The notes beneath the pieces are model-generated. The model made no database searches, had not been told where the DNA came from, and was given only the letters and a program-made list of their open reading frames with translations. Positions 45,191 through 57,458 of a stretch of DNA of 64,000 nucleotides are shown here, piece by piece. Position 1 is the stretch's first letter. Each line of letters begins with the position of its first letter. Origin of the DNA: Capitella teleta (taxonomy: Eukaryota; Annelida; Polychaeta; Capitellidae); assembly GCA_000328365.1 (NCBI GenBank), contig KB295236.1, forward strand, positions 140,194-204,193, given 5' to 3'. A program made the translations under genes and the position numbers.

Positions 45191-48100
45191 AAGTATCCAT
45201 TATATTCCGTCACATGTATTTTGAAAGTGAGGACTCCCCAGAATGTTCTGTTGCAATGAAGTTCGACAATCGAATGTATCTATTGTATGTTGTATGGGTG
45301 TGCCGTTCGAACGGTGCTCGTCACGTATGCTCCATTCTGAACCAGAATGGCCAACAGGAAGACGAGAGAAAAAGACAAGAAAAAAATAGTTGAAATCTAA
45401 AATTAGGTTAAATTATAAATTTGTGGGCCAAACATTATGTACAGGGGTTTCATACGGATAAGGCAATGGTAACATAGAGTGCAAGCAAACGAGTATACAA
45501 TGCACATAAATGGCTGCTGCAGCGCAGAGGAGGAGGAGCCTTCTCCTGCCTCAGCCTCCTCTAGGTCCCTAGGGAGGCGAAAATGCAGTAGACGATCGAA
45601 GCAAAAGGGCGACTGAAGAGGAACATAACGGGGACTGTAAAGTGGAGCATCCACAACTCGAGCACGGATTCCTCGAATATCTCTCTTCCTCGAGTTTTGA
45701 GTTGATAATTGAAACATTTGAACGCTGAGTGAAATATTCAAAATCAGAACTCCCGATATAAATATTTTCGATGACGACTGTCTTGGTGGACGAATGGCAC
45801 GGAGTTCGTATAAGATTGCAGATTTCCTGATTGCTAGGAGGCCGGCATTTAAGGAGAATATTAATTAATTAATTATTAATTAATTCAAGAAAGATTGGGA
45901 AGAATTCCCATCAAGTGATCCCCTAGAGCGCTATGATGGTCGCAAACAAGATGATTCAAGATGATTCAGTCCCAAAATCATAACGTAGATGCTGAGGTTG
46001 CGTGATCAGCACGTTCAAATGTACGTTATGATACACTGGTTGATGCTGCTCAGAAGAATCATAACGCACAGCTCCCTTTTCTGCAATTTGAGAACGTGGA
46101 CACGTTTTGATTTGAAGATCGGAGATTTACTAGGTCCCTGGGAAACGGTGATCTATGAAAAGTGAAACATTCTGCTTCAAGTCAAATCATTCTCTTAAAT
46201 TCACTTTCGTTTCATTTTATGTTCTTTCATAATTGCTGTTTTTGGCTAAATACGGAGGTTTTCGGCTTCCTGTTCTCATAGTCCAGGTGGCAGTCATTTG
46301 AAATTTTGAACGCACCCAAAAGCACTGTAATCCGCAATAAAGATAGCCGACACATTTAGATGTACGGAGAAAAACAATTTTTTGTGATTTTCATTTTCTT
46401 ACACAATCACCGATCGAAATAGAAAAAAAAAAAAAAAAAAAAAAAAAAGTCAACAACATCAATGATATAATTATACGGTGATCTTGAGAGGGGATTATCC
46501 TAGATTCTAATGAAAAGAAACGGAAGACCTATAGAACAAGAATTATGAGTTTATGACAAGAATTTAAGAAAGAATTAACGAGAAAGCAAACCGTATTTGA
46601 TTGCAATAAGGGCCCAGAGGCAAGAATAATAGCAGCCAAAGAGAATAATAAACTGACCAAAATCCTTCTTCAACGGTGAAGCAATTGGGGATTTGAAGAA
46701 CACCATGACTTTTTCATGAGTTTATTGCAAGAATTCCAAAGAGCATATATTTCCTATTCTAGGAAATATAACCACACAATATGTTGTTGTTATCTAATTC
46801 TTATCAGGGAAAGGAAGTTACGAATCAAGATTATTTATTTTTATCCCGTTTGCCAACGCACAGATATTTAATGCATTGATTACTAGACTCATAAGACGCA
46901 AAATATTATTCCCGAATGACTAATTTGATTAAATTAACTACAAATAACTGACGCATTATTGTCGTACTTATTCTCGAGTAATCCTTCTGTTTACAATAGT
47001 ACACATTAACACTCTGGCGTAGTGTCCCACTATGACCAGAATTAACGATCACCCCAGCAGCGTATTCATATATAACGTGACTCACTGTGCTTGGCCCTAA
47101 TTACATAATTTAGCACCATTCAGAGATATCTGATTGTCCTTGCATATTAATTGTCAAAGGCATGCAAGAACGCCTTCTCTCATTACTGGAGTATGAGGAG
47201 GCGTGCCTTTCCCTGGGCAAGCAGAATGATTTGAAGAGGTTTCTATCTGTGGAAGGAGAAATGTCACTGCAATCACAGTGCATTAAGAGCGACGTCGTTC
47301 TTACGCATCCTCAGGTCCCTCAATTCAAACGCCAACCATTCCATTTTGCTCCGTGTCTGAAGTTGTAATGACATCATGGTGACAGTTGCATTCGGCAGAG
47401 ATCTTCTCTTGTCATTCATCTGAGACGGGGCACAGGTTGCAAGTATTTTCCACATTTGGAGGAAATGGCAATTCACCTCTTAACTGGTTTGCTCTATTTC
47501 TACACCATGGAGATAATTAATCAACTACACAAGGAGGTCCAGCTTCGGCCTGTTTCAGCGTATTGGCACCGGAGATAAAAAGCACCGGATTTGCAAACGC
47601 AAATGCGAAACAACGAAGGCCAGTATACATACAGATAGAAACTTTGTTAAGTTAATTTCGAGAATTTAGATTCTCTCCCGATGAAGCCAGAAAGTGGTTA
47701 GAGAAATAAGATCCACACAAAACAACAGGACAAAACGACATTTCCCCAAGACCCAACCAAGAGTGTAAAAGAGCATCTTCCTCACACGATCTCCCTGCGA
47801 ATACTACATCTGAGTCAATGGCCTCGCTCATTGAAACACTATGCACTTTCCAATATTTAGAAGAAAATAGCAGTGTTGGTAGGCCCATGTTGCTGCCCTA
47901 TAAGATGATCATGTCGATTTTGAGACTCGGCTCTGCGACCACATGCACATTTCAGTTTTGCTTTAAATCACTCATGATTCTCCATGATCCCAATGTCTGC
48001 GATAAAATCAAGAAAGCGACGGTTGCAACTGCACGAATCTCACAACAGCCAACGTGTCCCTGAAGGTCATTCATGATGTGGTGAAAGATCCACGTTTTAG

Positions 48101-48864
48101 GTAAATCCAAGCGTATGCTTTCTGAGACATCACGCTCAGCACAGAGAAACTGCTCTCAAGACTTTGCTTGAAGGGAAAAGCTGTAAGCATCAAGATTAAC
48201 ACAATCTCTGGAGCCACGAACAATGAAAGTAAATAAGTTAAACTTACTGCATAAGATTTGAAGGAAGGACACACATCAAAGTGAACAAAGTGTAGGTCTG
48301 GGCATGCAGGTACAGACTATCTGTTGTCGAGGATGAGAGCATCGCTCTGGATCATGAAAGTGAGATCTCTGATCGAGAAGGTGTTGAAGTCTCCAAAGGA
48401 TTGATGTGCGCTGTGCAAACGTCATGCAAGATCACAACAAGGGCAGCTCAGGGCTGACCTGCCCGCAGATCGCGTCCGACATGTCAAACAACAATTCACA
48501 ACAGTTGGATTTGTTTACTCCCAGGGACAATTTAAACGAAGCGACCAAATGAGAACAACTGCATGGTAAGTGTCCTTTTGTCAGGATCATGAAAACTTAC
48601 CAAGGTATAGATGGAATGGAAATGGAATGCAAGCTGTGTTTACTCTAACAGTGCTGATGCCTATTTTGAAGTGCTTTCTTTGCTGTGTTAACACGTATCT
48701 GAAAAGTGCTGATGCCGAATTTTCATTTTCATCATTAATAAAAAAAAACTCTTCACGTTTTTCACTTTTTTTCACTTTCTCATCTTTGATCTCCTCCTCT
48801 TTATTTCGTATATCTATGGTTTTTTTTCTTTTTTTTCTCAAAAACTACATTTTTGGTGGCGGGA
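45191..48864. other. Non-coding stretch with a hairpin and old repeat debris
   Basis: Holds a perfect 11-bp-stem inverted repeat (45977-46032), an A-run (46423-46448) and a 37-bp segment at 47887-47923 repeated near 48865. The minus-strand open frame at 45403-45741 (112 codons) is unrecognised. No gene seen. Confidence 0.55.
45977..46032. repeat. Hairpin with perfect 11-bp stem
   Basis: ATCATAACGTA and TACGTTATGAT flank a 34-bp loop. A third partial copy (AATCATAACGC) follows about 25 bp downstream. Confidence 0.6.
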
Positions 48865-49123
48865 ATGTTGCTGCCATATAAGAAGATCATGTCGATTTTG
48901 ACCACGTGTGGGGAAATTCACATAGGAAAGGCAGCCCACTCCATGAACCAGGGGAAGGCATTCTTCTTCCTCCAGACCGACATTACCTGCGCCTTCGATA
49001 GAGTCGACAAAGAACAGCTGACAAAGCGCATCAAGGAATCAGGAGCATCCCCCCCATGCCTCCTTCGACTCCTGTCAAACCCCCTGAGGAATCGTACGGT
49101 TGACATCAGAGTGAGCGGCGTGT
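48865..49123 (+). mobile_element. LINE reverse transcriptase fragment (palm region)
   Basis: The frame reads FFLQTDITCAFDRVDKEQ then a loop ending VDIRVSGV, matching the first catalytic Asp block (D-x-x-x-AFD) and the following segment of non-LTR retrotransposon reverse transcriptases. The frame stops directly after SGV and the YxDD block is absent. An intact LINE would continue for hundreds of codons on both sides, so this is a dead fragment. Positions 48865-48901 repeat a segment at 47887-47923 with two differences. The clade is not identifiable. Confidence 0.7.
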
Positions 49124-49354
49124 AATATTCTTGATTAACATAAAAGAAAATTACATGCAATAATAATAAAAAGATGCACAAGGTTAAGAGAGTTTTGGGT
49201 GCACAGTGCCATTAATTATGTGAGAAAACCGTGGCAAGAGCCCCTCGCCTTGATGGTCGCAAAACTCACTGCACTGGAACACCCTGGACGTAATATTTAC
49301 ATACACAGAATGCTAAGATATGAATTAAAATTTAAAACCTAGCGCATGTTCTTA

Positions 49355-49720
49355 ACAGAGCCCGGATCGCCAAGACGCAACCCATGCGGATGTGCCCCTA
49401 CTCTACGGAAGAGCAGCTCTCTTCTCTCTATAAGACACTTGTGTGATCGGCCTTGGAATTCGGGAACGTGTGCTATGCACATGCCGGCCACCCATCCTCC
49501 GAAACTCGAGGCCTTCCAGCACAGCACACTCCGCATGCTGGGAGTGAACCCCCTCGCTCCTATGTCAACCCACTCACTGAAAAACGACTCCCAAGTTTTC
49601 CCAACAGCAGCCACGAACTCTTCCCTGCAAATGCAGCCTCTCCTAACCCTCGCGCCCAACTGCGGAGAACAGCCACCGCATTCCACTCCCATTAACTGCA
49701 AACCCCAAGAAGCCGGAGAA
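49355..49720 (+). mobile_element. LINE reverse transcriptase fragment (thumb region)
   Basis: One frame reads EEQLSSLYKTLV, a stop, then SALEFGNVCYAHAGHPSS. A second frame continues KLEAFQHSTLRMLGVNP. This order (LYKTLVRP..LEYG..W, then a basic ML-G-V block) is typical of the C-terminal part of LINE reverse transcriptases. At least one stop and one frameshift break it. It is probably the same decayed copy as 48865-49123, with the intervening catalytic part replaced by about 230 bp of unrelated AT-rich sequence. Confidence 0.65.
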
Positions 49721-49866
49721 ATATCAAGATGTATGAACAAATCTGCCGTCCAGTTCTCTCCTTTAAGGGCCTCTTTCCTCCAGTGTTCTCCCATAATTCA
49801 TGCATCATCACATTTTTCTGATTTTAGCGATGTTTATTATTCTTTTTTTTTCTATTCGGAGAATTG

Positions 49867-49964
49867 AAAAAAAAAACAAAAACAAAAACAAAAACAAAAA
49901 CAAAAACAAAAACAAAAACAAAAACAAAAACAAAAACAAAAACAAAAACAAAAACAAAAAACAA
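49867..49964. repeat. CAAAAA microsatellite
   Basis: About fifteen 6-bp units. The Lys/Thr-repeat open frame over it is spurious. It lies about 150 bp beyond the LINE fragment and could derive from an A-rich tail. Confidence 0.95.
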
Positions 49965-50272
49965 ACCTCTTGTAAGTAGTAGCTTTTGTTTTCAACAACA
50001 GTTGTTTCTTTGCCTCACCTGGGGCAGCGTCGACTCACACTGTCAGGTTGAAAACTAGGCCAATATCCTCCGGTATGTAGATTAGAAATAATCGGGTTAA
50101 TTAATTAATTAATTACCTAATTAATTAATTAGAATTAATCGGATGTTCCTGTGTTTATCCTTACTTTAGTTTCCTTCATAACGTGTTATGGAATAGGCTT
50201 AATTCTTGTGGATTTTCGCGAATAAAGAAAAAATAGTCAAATGTAACAGGAAAATATTACTGAATAATTAGT

Positions 50273-50402
50273 TAATATAATATAATATAATATAATATAA
50301 TATAATATAATATAATATAATATAATATAATATAATATAATATAATATAATATAATATAATATAATATAATATAATATAATATAATATAATATAATATAA
50401 TA
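50273..50402. repeat. TATAA pentanucleotide microsatellite
   Basis: About 26 nearly perfect 5-bp units. A further short TAATTA palindrome region lies at 50098-50132. Confidence 0.95.
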
Positions 50403-50960
50403 GTAATATAATAATAATAGTTAATAATATACATGTATCAACAATTATTTGTAACGTCAGACTACAGGATTAGTTAATTTATTCTGATTCACTCTTCTGT
50501 ATCTCTGGCAAATTTGGAAAATTACTGCATTGCAGGTCTATATAAGTATTGTTTTTTTTTGTTTTTTTGTTTTTTGTTTTTGTTTTGTTTTTTGATCTGA
50601 ACTTATGTTAACTTATGAAAGTTTGCAGCAATTAGAACTTTGTACTTGGAAATAGGAGTACCCTACAATTCAATAACAATAACTTCTAGTAATCTTAGTA
50701 GTTTTAGTAATCTTTTTGCAGACGAGACTCGCCTCATTCTGGAGAAGAGTCTTTGGGGGTCGTAATGATGTTGTACACCATCATTTTCAATTCTGGCAAT
50801 CAATCCGGTTGCTTCCTAGCTGTTAAAACTGAGCTTTTAAAGTTTTAAAGCGCCAACTATTGTTAAACTCAGCCTTTATCAAACTCTTTGTGTCAGCATT
50901 TGAAATTAATATGTATACATGTACATGTATTCTTCTGTCTATTCCCTTCAACCCAAATCT

Positions 50961-50964
50961 AAAA

Positions 50965-51039
<75 letters not shown>

Positions 51040-51041
51040 AT
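50961..51041. repeat. TAAA tetranucleotide microsatellite
   Basis: About 20 perfect units. Confidence 0.95.
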
Positions 51042-51158
51042 GGAGTCGATTCAAAGGTCAGCTAACAAATTCTTACTCAATAATTTTGAGATATCCAAAC
51101 TACAACGACGTGCTGACGTCCGTACTAATGTTGTTTATTTATATATGTATGCATGGGG

Positions 51159-51189
<31 letters not shown>

Positions 51190-54100
51190 TTTTTATTTCA
51201 ATGAATTTCTTGTCCATGAACCCGCTGCTAGTTTTACTCCTTCTCGCGTTGTTTACTCTTTCTCAATCGAGTCAGAACTGAAACTGTGATGCATTTTTTC
51301 TAACGTGTTTTTCACCTCTGGAACATAAACATTTTAACTTCTACGAATCCGAAGTTGCAATTCTCTTAAAGTGTCTATGATATGCGATTTTCGAAATCCC
51401 ACTTCACCTCTCACTTGACGAGGTATTTTGTGACGTCACAACGTGCACTTTGTACATTTATTGCATATTTTCACAACATATAAATTAAAGCCTAAAGTTT
51501 CTCAGACATTTTGATATAAACACAAAATTCTTGTGGTGGTACGCATAATTGCCGACTGAAAATCGATGCGACGCCATATCGTGCAGACGATCTTTGCGCT
51601 ATTCTTTTGCGTGGCTTATTTTAACGCATATATGATCATAACGTCCAATGAGCGGAGGCGTTATGAAATTCCCTTTTGAGACTGTAACATTATGTGAATG
51701 GCGAGAGTGATCTATGCTATTTGTTTATTCATACGCGCTATTTATGAACGAATAAATCACTCAAATACACAAAGCTGATTGGCTGGCAGACTCACTGAGT
51801 GGTATAATCTCCAATCGACAAGTCCATTTACCGTAACCAATCCCTTCCAAGATCAAGATGCTGCTTCGCCCCACTGATCTTGTTCCAGTACGCCGGGACC
51901 ACGTATACCTTGTTAACGGTTATAACATTTAGAGGTATATGTTAGTGAAATCAGAAGGTACTTTTCTTGCAGATACCTTAGCGTCCTAAATATTAGCCAT
52001 GTGACCACACTTTTGTGCTCGCTGCACAATCGCTTCATAGAAAGAGAACATGCGTAGCACATGGGTGAATTATGTTATGTCGATTACTGTAAGAAAAAAA
52101 ACAACAAAAAACCAAAAAAAAAAACCCCAACATAATTTGAAATTGGAAAACAAACAATTTTAAATTTATACATTTAATTAAATTTTGTGCATGCATTTAA
52201 TATATTTCCTCTTTTTTTCTCTCTAAGTCTTCTTTTTTATATCTGTGTATTATGTAAGTTTTAAATTTCCATTCTGTTTTGCATTGTATGGTCGTGTACT
52301 ATTTGGTTTCTTAGTATCGCTTCCGCACCCTCACGCAACGAATTCCATAATTATTTTCAATGTATAGTTCACATATTTTTTTGGTGCCAAAAAAAGCTTG
52401 TTCTTGGAGCACCATTTGTTCGATTATCATTTTTGTTTCGAGAGTGTGCTACCTATTCAACATCATTATAAAAATGCCTGTCCTGAAGCGTCATCAGTTA
52501 TCCAATAAGCGATTTATGTTATGCATAACTTAATTGCCATGCATGTCTGTACTCTGTTGGCAGGTGTGCTTTTGCTAAAGTTGATGAAGAAAGCACGCAT
52601 GTCAACGGTCTACTATGATAAAGTTATGCGACATTTGATGCATTGCTAATTGGATGAAAGGGCCGCAATGGTAGAAGCTGCAAACGATACTATATTATGG
52701 GCAAGAATCTAGAAAGTAATTCACAATGTGACGTGTGGTTCCACTTCAACCGCCATTTGTTTAGGTGTGACCCTATAAGTCCTCGACATCTGGTCTCTGA
52801 TAAATATCATTGACGCATTTATGGGGCTACCAAAAAAGCTTTCTCTTCATGTCAACATGTCTTTACCATAACGTGTTGTGAATGAAACCTAATTAGAAAT
52901 AAACAGCGGATGACCTAATTAATCCTAATTAATCTACCAGGAGATATTGACCTAGTTTCAACCCATCTGCTCTCCAGTTGAGGCGAGAACAAACGTTGAA
53001 GATAAAAGTATTCAATAAATATATACGGCTAAAACATCTTTGAGCTCCATTATATAATTATTTTACACGCTATATCGGTTACTTGATTGGGTCACTGGTG
53101 TCATCCAGTGTTGATCTCTCCTTATTGATGTTGTTCTTTGGAATAGCTCACACTGACTCGAAATGTATCACTGTAATATAAGACTAATGTCTTTAATTTA
53201 TTGATATACCCAAATGAAAATGAACACAATTATTTGCACAATTGTACATGATCTGAAAGGCTGCGTGGAATAAGGATAGTTGGAGTAACTCCTGTGAACA
53301 TAAAATAATAATCGAACTGCGACCATTCCTTGGATATTCCCAGTGGCACGAAGACCACTTTATCGGAAGATGTATTCAGTCTCAGCAAGGGTTGATGTAT
53401 CCGACATCGGAGAGAGCGGGGATCCTCGATGAATTGAGACTGATTTAGTATCGAGTTGCTGTTGAGCGTTCGATTCAAGACGAGGTCATGCTGTGAAGAT
53501 GCTCCTAGTTACCATGGCAACAAGCCAATTAATAGCACGCCATACCAACTCACATCCGGTGCTCTTGCTCCTGCCTGCTCTTATGAACTATCGTAAAGCA
53601 ACACAACATCGTGAATGGCATAGATCCTATGACATCTAACGGCGTCTCCTGTGCAAATGTGCGTCTATCGGTTTTGTGTCTGTATTAATCAAAGCTTTCG
53701 CCAATGCAAGTCTAAAATAATGACACCGGTATCTCTCATATGTAATCACTGAGTGAAGGGTGTGGGAATAATTCTCGTTTATTTGGTGTCGGATCATCTT
53801 CTACTAGTATCGTGTTATGCGAGTTTTGATTGCGTACTTGTGGAGGCGTATCGCGCCTTCTCCGTCCAATGATCAGCTGTGAACCCCGAGTCAAGCTCCC
53901 CATGTCACAATTTGCCACTGTGCTGATCCGGTGGTCTTTCTTTCTGATAAAAGATCATCATAACACAAAACACGGTGAAATGTCATTCTGAGGCAGAATT
54001 AATTGCCAATCAAAGGTTGTTGCTTTCCCTTTCCTGGAATGGTTTGTTCTTTGATTGTGAATAAATGGCTTCAACAGCATTGAGTAAGGGAATCGTCATC

Positions 54101-55230
54101 CTGGCAACCACAGTGATTCCATCGAAATGATTGGTTCGTTATTCCTGCATGATACCACACAAATGATGCTTTGAGGTCTGTTAGCCGATGATACATGGTT
54201 CATTTAGCTGTACCTATTGTTAATTCACTGTGCTAATATGTATATAACCGTATTGTTTAAGCATAGCTACTATAAGCCATGTATGAAACATAAAAGCATG
54301 TGCTAAAATTTTATTGTAACAAGAATAACTTATAGTATATGCATTATGCAACATCACAATACAGAAAATAGATTGTTGTGGATATATGCACATGCTTTCT
54401 CATATCATGCGAGTTTATAACATTCTGTCATCGGTAGGACGATATGAACAATGGCAAGCTTCACTGTCAGAGCACCACAATGCAATAATCAACAAGGTAA
54501 TTATGACCATAACTGATGTAGTGTTTTCATTATCAAAGAAATGTGTTGTCATTCAGATATCGAGAAGAAGTTATGGGAATATCACGAGCACAGAGATAAT
54601 CACTGTACTCCTCTTCTAAATTTCTATAACCCAAATTCGATAGAATGACATGGTTCTGGTATAACACGGTACATGCATCATCAAGTACTCGAGCGACACA
54701 TTCTTTATGTTGTTCGTTGGAATAGGTGTTAATTAGTTCATCACAATTACTAACTCAAAATATAAGCGTATAAAATATATTGTGATTACTCACTCTATAT
54801 ATACGACTAAACCCCTACCCCTATCAGTGATTAACTCTATCAAAAGTGCTTTATGGATGGTATGTCTAAATCATTCTAGGTTCAGGCAATTTAAATCACT
54901 AATTTGAATGGGACGTTTAGAGTCATCGTAATTTAGAGCATGCGAAGGCACTTAATTGTATATTCCTCGTTCTCGGAGGTCGAGATAGACGAGGTCGAGA
55001 TAACAAACAGTACTGCTTGGACAAGATATATTTCCAAATGGACAATCGAATTATGGTCCTATTATAGTTGTACTCCAACTGTTCATGAAGTTATGCAAAT
55101 ATGACACTTCTCGCTGTCATGGCAACACGGAAGTTCACACGCAGGTTCAAAGTCCATGTTATTTTGCGCATATTTATGTGATAACTAAACAGGACTTAGT
55201 TTTAGAACAAAATTATCGCTATCTCTGCCC
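51042..55230. other. Gene-poor stretch downstream of the GAS1-like gene
   Basis: No recognised exon, RNA gene or transposon ends on either strand. It includes T-rich (51160-51195) and A/C-rich (52086-52130) patches. An AATAAA on the minus strand at about 54308 might end a long GAS1-like 3' UTR. Confidence 0.5.
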
Positions 55231-55555
55231 TTGCAGCACCCGTAGCATTTTCGGCATCTGTGCACTTGCAGCACCGGTAGCAATATCAGCTTCTGTGCAA
55301 TTGCAGCACCCATAGCATTATCGGCATCTGTGCACTTGCAGCACCGGTAGCAATATCAATTTCTGTGCAATTGCAGCACCCATAGCATCATCGGCATATG
55401 TGCACTTGCATCACCGGTAGCAATATCAGTTTCTGTGCAATTGCAGCACCCATAACATCATCGGCATCTATGCACTTGCATCACCGGTAGCAATATCGGC
55501 ATCTGTGCACTTGCACCACCGGTAGCATTATCAGTTTCTGTGCAGGTGCAGCACC
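55231..55555. repeat. 35-bp minisatellite with 70-bp higher-order period
   Basis: About nine units alternate between type A (TTGCAGCACCCATAGCATTA, then TCGGCATCTGTGCAC) and type B (TTGCAGCACCGGTAGCAATA, then TCAGTTTCTGTGCAA), giving a 70-bp dimer period that breaks down in the last two units. The unit length is not a multiple of three, so it is not coding. It starts about 0.9 kb downstream of the GAS1-like stop codon and may lie in that gene's 3' UTR. Confidence 0.92.
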
Positions 55556-56429
55556 TTATCGAGATGTTCATGAATAATGATGTGTTGCTCATGTTTTGTG
55601 ACCATTGGTGAATTGACCAGTGTTACAGAACCAACCATTGAGGGGCAACCACGAGAGTCCTAGGAAGGAGCGACTATGAGCATTTGTAAATGAGATATCA
55701 AGTGCGCATATCTGCTGCAAGTTCAAACTTATTTCTGATAAGCAATGTTGCAGTGAATTTTTCCATAATGCGAAATGTGCTGCACTTGCTACTAATTATG
55801 CACACACCCTTGTATGAGGTGGAACTTTCGTTTTCGGTATGATTGATAGTAAGCAGAATTAAGGGCCAATGCAAGATGTCATGATCGTCACACTCCTCAT
55901 CCTACATTCCTTATGTTGTGGTAGGATTATGATGATGTTAAGAGTTCCATTTACCTCTGGGTCGGGACCACAGGATCGTCAATTAATTCACTATGTTAAT
56001 CACAAGATTTGCCTTCAAATAATATAAATATAAGTTACATAACAGAACTATAATCCTTGTGGTGCACTGTTTGCGATATCTTGGGAAACAACTTGACAGT
56101 TACAAATGTATAATCACAGCTGCTGAAAACACAGAATTATCTTCATAACAATGGTATTGTTGGCACTCTAAGCCCATCACATATTTAACTAACTGCCTAA
56201 TGATTCAATTATCAGAAGCAGTAGTTCACCATTGGCTTAGAATGCTGACCATGAATCCTTGGCTGAGGGCAACATGGTTTCACTTCAGTCGGTGTGTTTA
56301 CAAAGAATGTCAGACGAAAGAGGCGAAGACACGAATCAAACAATACAGCGATTGATCCTGTGATCCTCATGCTTTATCTCATTGTTTTCAGATAACAAAG
56401 GCTCACTGAAAGCTTTTGATTGTCGCCGA

Positions 56430-57206
56430 CTACACAATGATAAACCGCAAAACCACGGCCATAGCCATGGTTGCAATGGTAGCAGATCCAGGGTAACCGG
56501 AGCCGTTTTCAACAGATTTGCGCGCAGGGGCAGTGGTTTGTTTTTGATGTTTGTGTCTTTGTTGGTGTTGCCTTCTGGCGAAGCAGAGCTCTTGCGTGTG
56601 TCGTTGTATTACATCACAGGTGTATCCTTTCCTCCTCTCGCTTCTGCCATACTGGCTTCTTCTAGAAGCGCCGTCGCAGCGGCAGTTTCTGAGTTTCTCT
56701 GCTTTAGGTTGGCGATATAAGACATCTAGACTATTGTGGCATCTATCAGTGCACTTATCTCCCTGGAACATCTTAACGCAGTTCGTATCATAATATTCCA
56801 TTGCTGTCTGACAAGAAGTGTCCGCTTTACAGACCATGGTGGCCAACGAACAGCTGACCACGGCATCAGGATCGTCCAGTTTCAACATGGCAGCCCTGAC
56901 GGCATTCTGGCAGACGTCCATTCTTGCCTTTTGCTTTCTACAATATTTAACCTGGTTACCATCACAATCACAGGTTAAAAAATCACTACCCGACGTGCTC
57001 ATGAGCAGAGAAGTCATGGCTTTACGACAAGATGGATGGCATTCGACAGTCCTATTTTGCAATAGTGCGCCGCAACTGGTCATGAAATTATGCCACGCTA
57101 ACCCACAGCCCAACTGTGCCGTGCACTGCCTCTGCGCCACTGAACACCGCTCGGCGTCACTTAGTTTCCATATCAACAGAAGCACGAAGAGCAGCGGTCC
57201 TTCCAT
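56430..57206 (-). CDS. GAS1-like GPI-anchored receptor with two GDNF-receptor-like modules
   Basis: A 258-codon uninterrupted frame. Residues 1-18 form a signal peptide (MEGPLLFVLLLIWKLSDA). Two modules of exactly ten cysteines follow, at residues 21-99 and 119-208. They share the same order of spacings, including the C-D/R-C pairs at 79/81 and 175/177. KMFQGDKCTDRC and the block around NCRCDGA match module 2 of vertebrate GAS1. Asn51 (NRT) and Asn234 (NGS) are possible glycosylation sites. A basic His/Arg/Gln-rich stretch (211-230) precedes NGSGYPGS and a hydrophobic tail (AMAVVLRFIIV), as in GPI-anchored proteins. GAS1 in vertebrates is an intronless, GPI-linked Hedgehog co-receptor at the cell surface. 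A GFRA-type receptor is the alternative, but those usually have three modules and many introns. Confidence 0.85.
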   Translation of the reverse strand: MEGPLLFVLLLIWKLSDAERCSVAQRQCTAQLGCGLAWHNFMTSCGALLQNRTVECHPSCRKAMTSLLMSTSGSDFLTCDCDGNQVKYCRKQKARMDVCQNAVRAAMLKLDDPDAVVSCSLATMVCKADTSCQTAMEYYDTNCVKMFQGDKCTDRCHNSLDVLYRQPKAEKLRNCRCDGASRRSQYGRSERRKGYTCDVIQRHTQELCFARRQHQQRHKHQKQTTAPARKSVENGSGYPGSATIATMAMAVVLRFIIV

Positions 57207-57458
57207 GGTAAAGACAGACGAGCCTCAGCGGTCTCCTCTGACATTGTGCAGCGCCATTCGAGCGCAAATTCCCAAACTCAGTCGCCTCGTTTCCGCCCGG
57301 ACTGCGTCATGGCCGTTTCCCTGCGATTTCCTGCAGCGGCTGCGGTCGCAATGACCCAAGTGTCCGAATAACTGAAGATTCGCTGTGCGGACCACAAAAT
57401 GGCTTCGTGCTACGGATTGCCTCAGCTGTCAATCTCGATCAAGATGAAGCCGAATGAT
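57207..57458 (-). other. GAS1-like 5' UTR within the coding exon
   Basis: A strong acceptor (TTTTTGTTTCCAG) ends at 57459 on the minus strand. The 252 bp from there to the ATG have in-frame stops, so this is leader sequence. The CG content is high compared with the flanks. Confidence 0.5.

Noticed and set aside
45403-45741. 112-codon minus-strand frame near the GGGGTGGTATT element, as a transposase remnant
   Set aside because: No transposase motif or catalytic residues could be recognised, and it lies outside the element's ends.
47162-48063. Open frames possibly forming a gene near 47-48 kb
   Set aside because: They are short and on mixed strands with no domain, and lie next to LINE debris and a duplicated segment. 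More likely old repeat sequence.
56818-57354. 178-codon plus-strand frame
   Set aside because: It is the antisense shadow of the GAS1-like coding region, whose strand is fixed by the cysteine modules, signal peptide and GPI tail.
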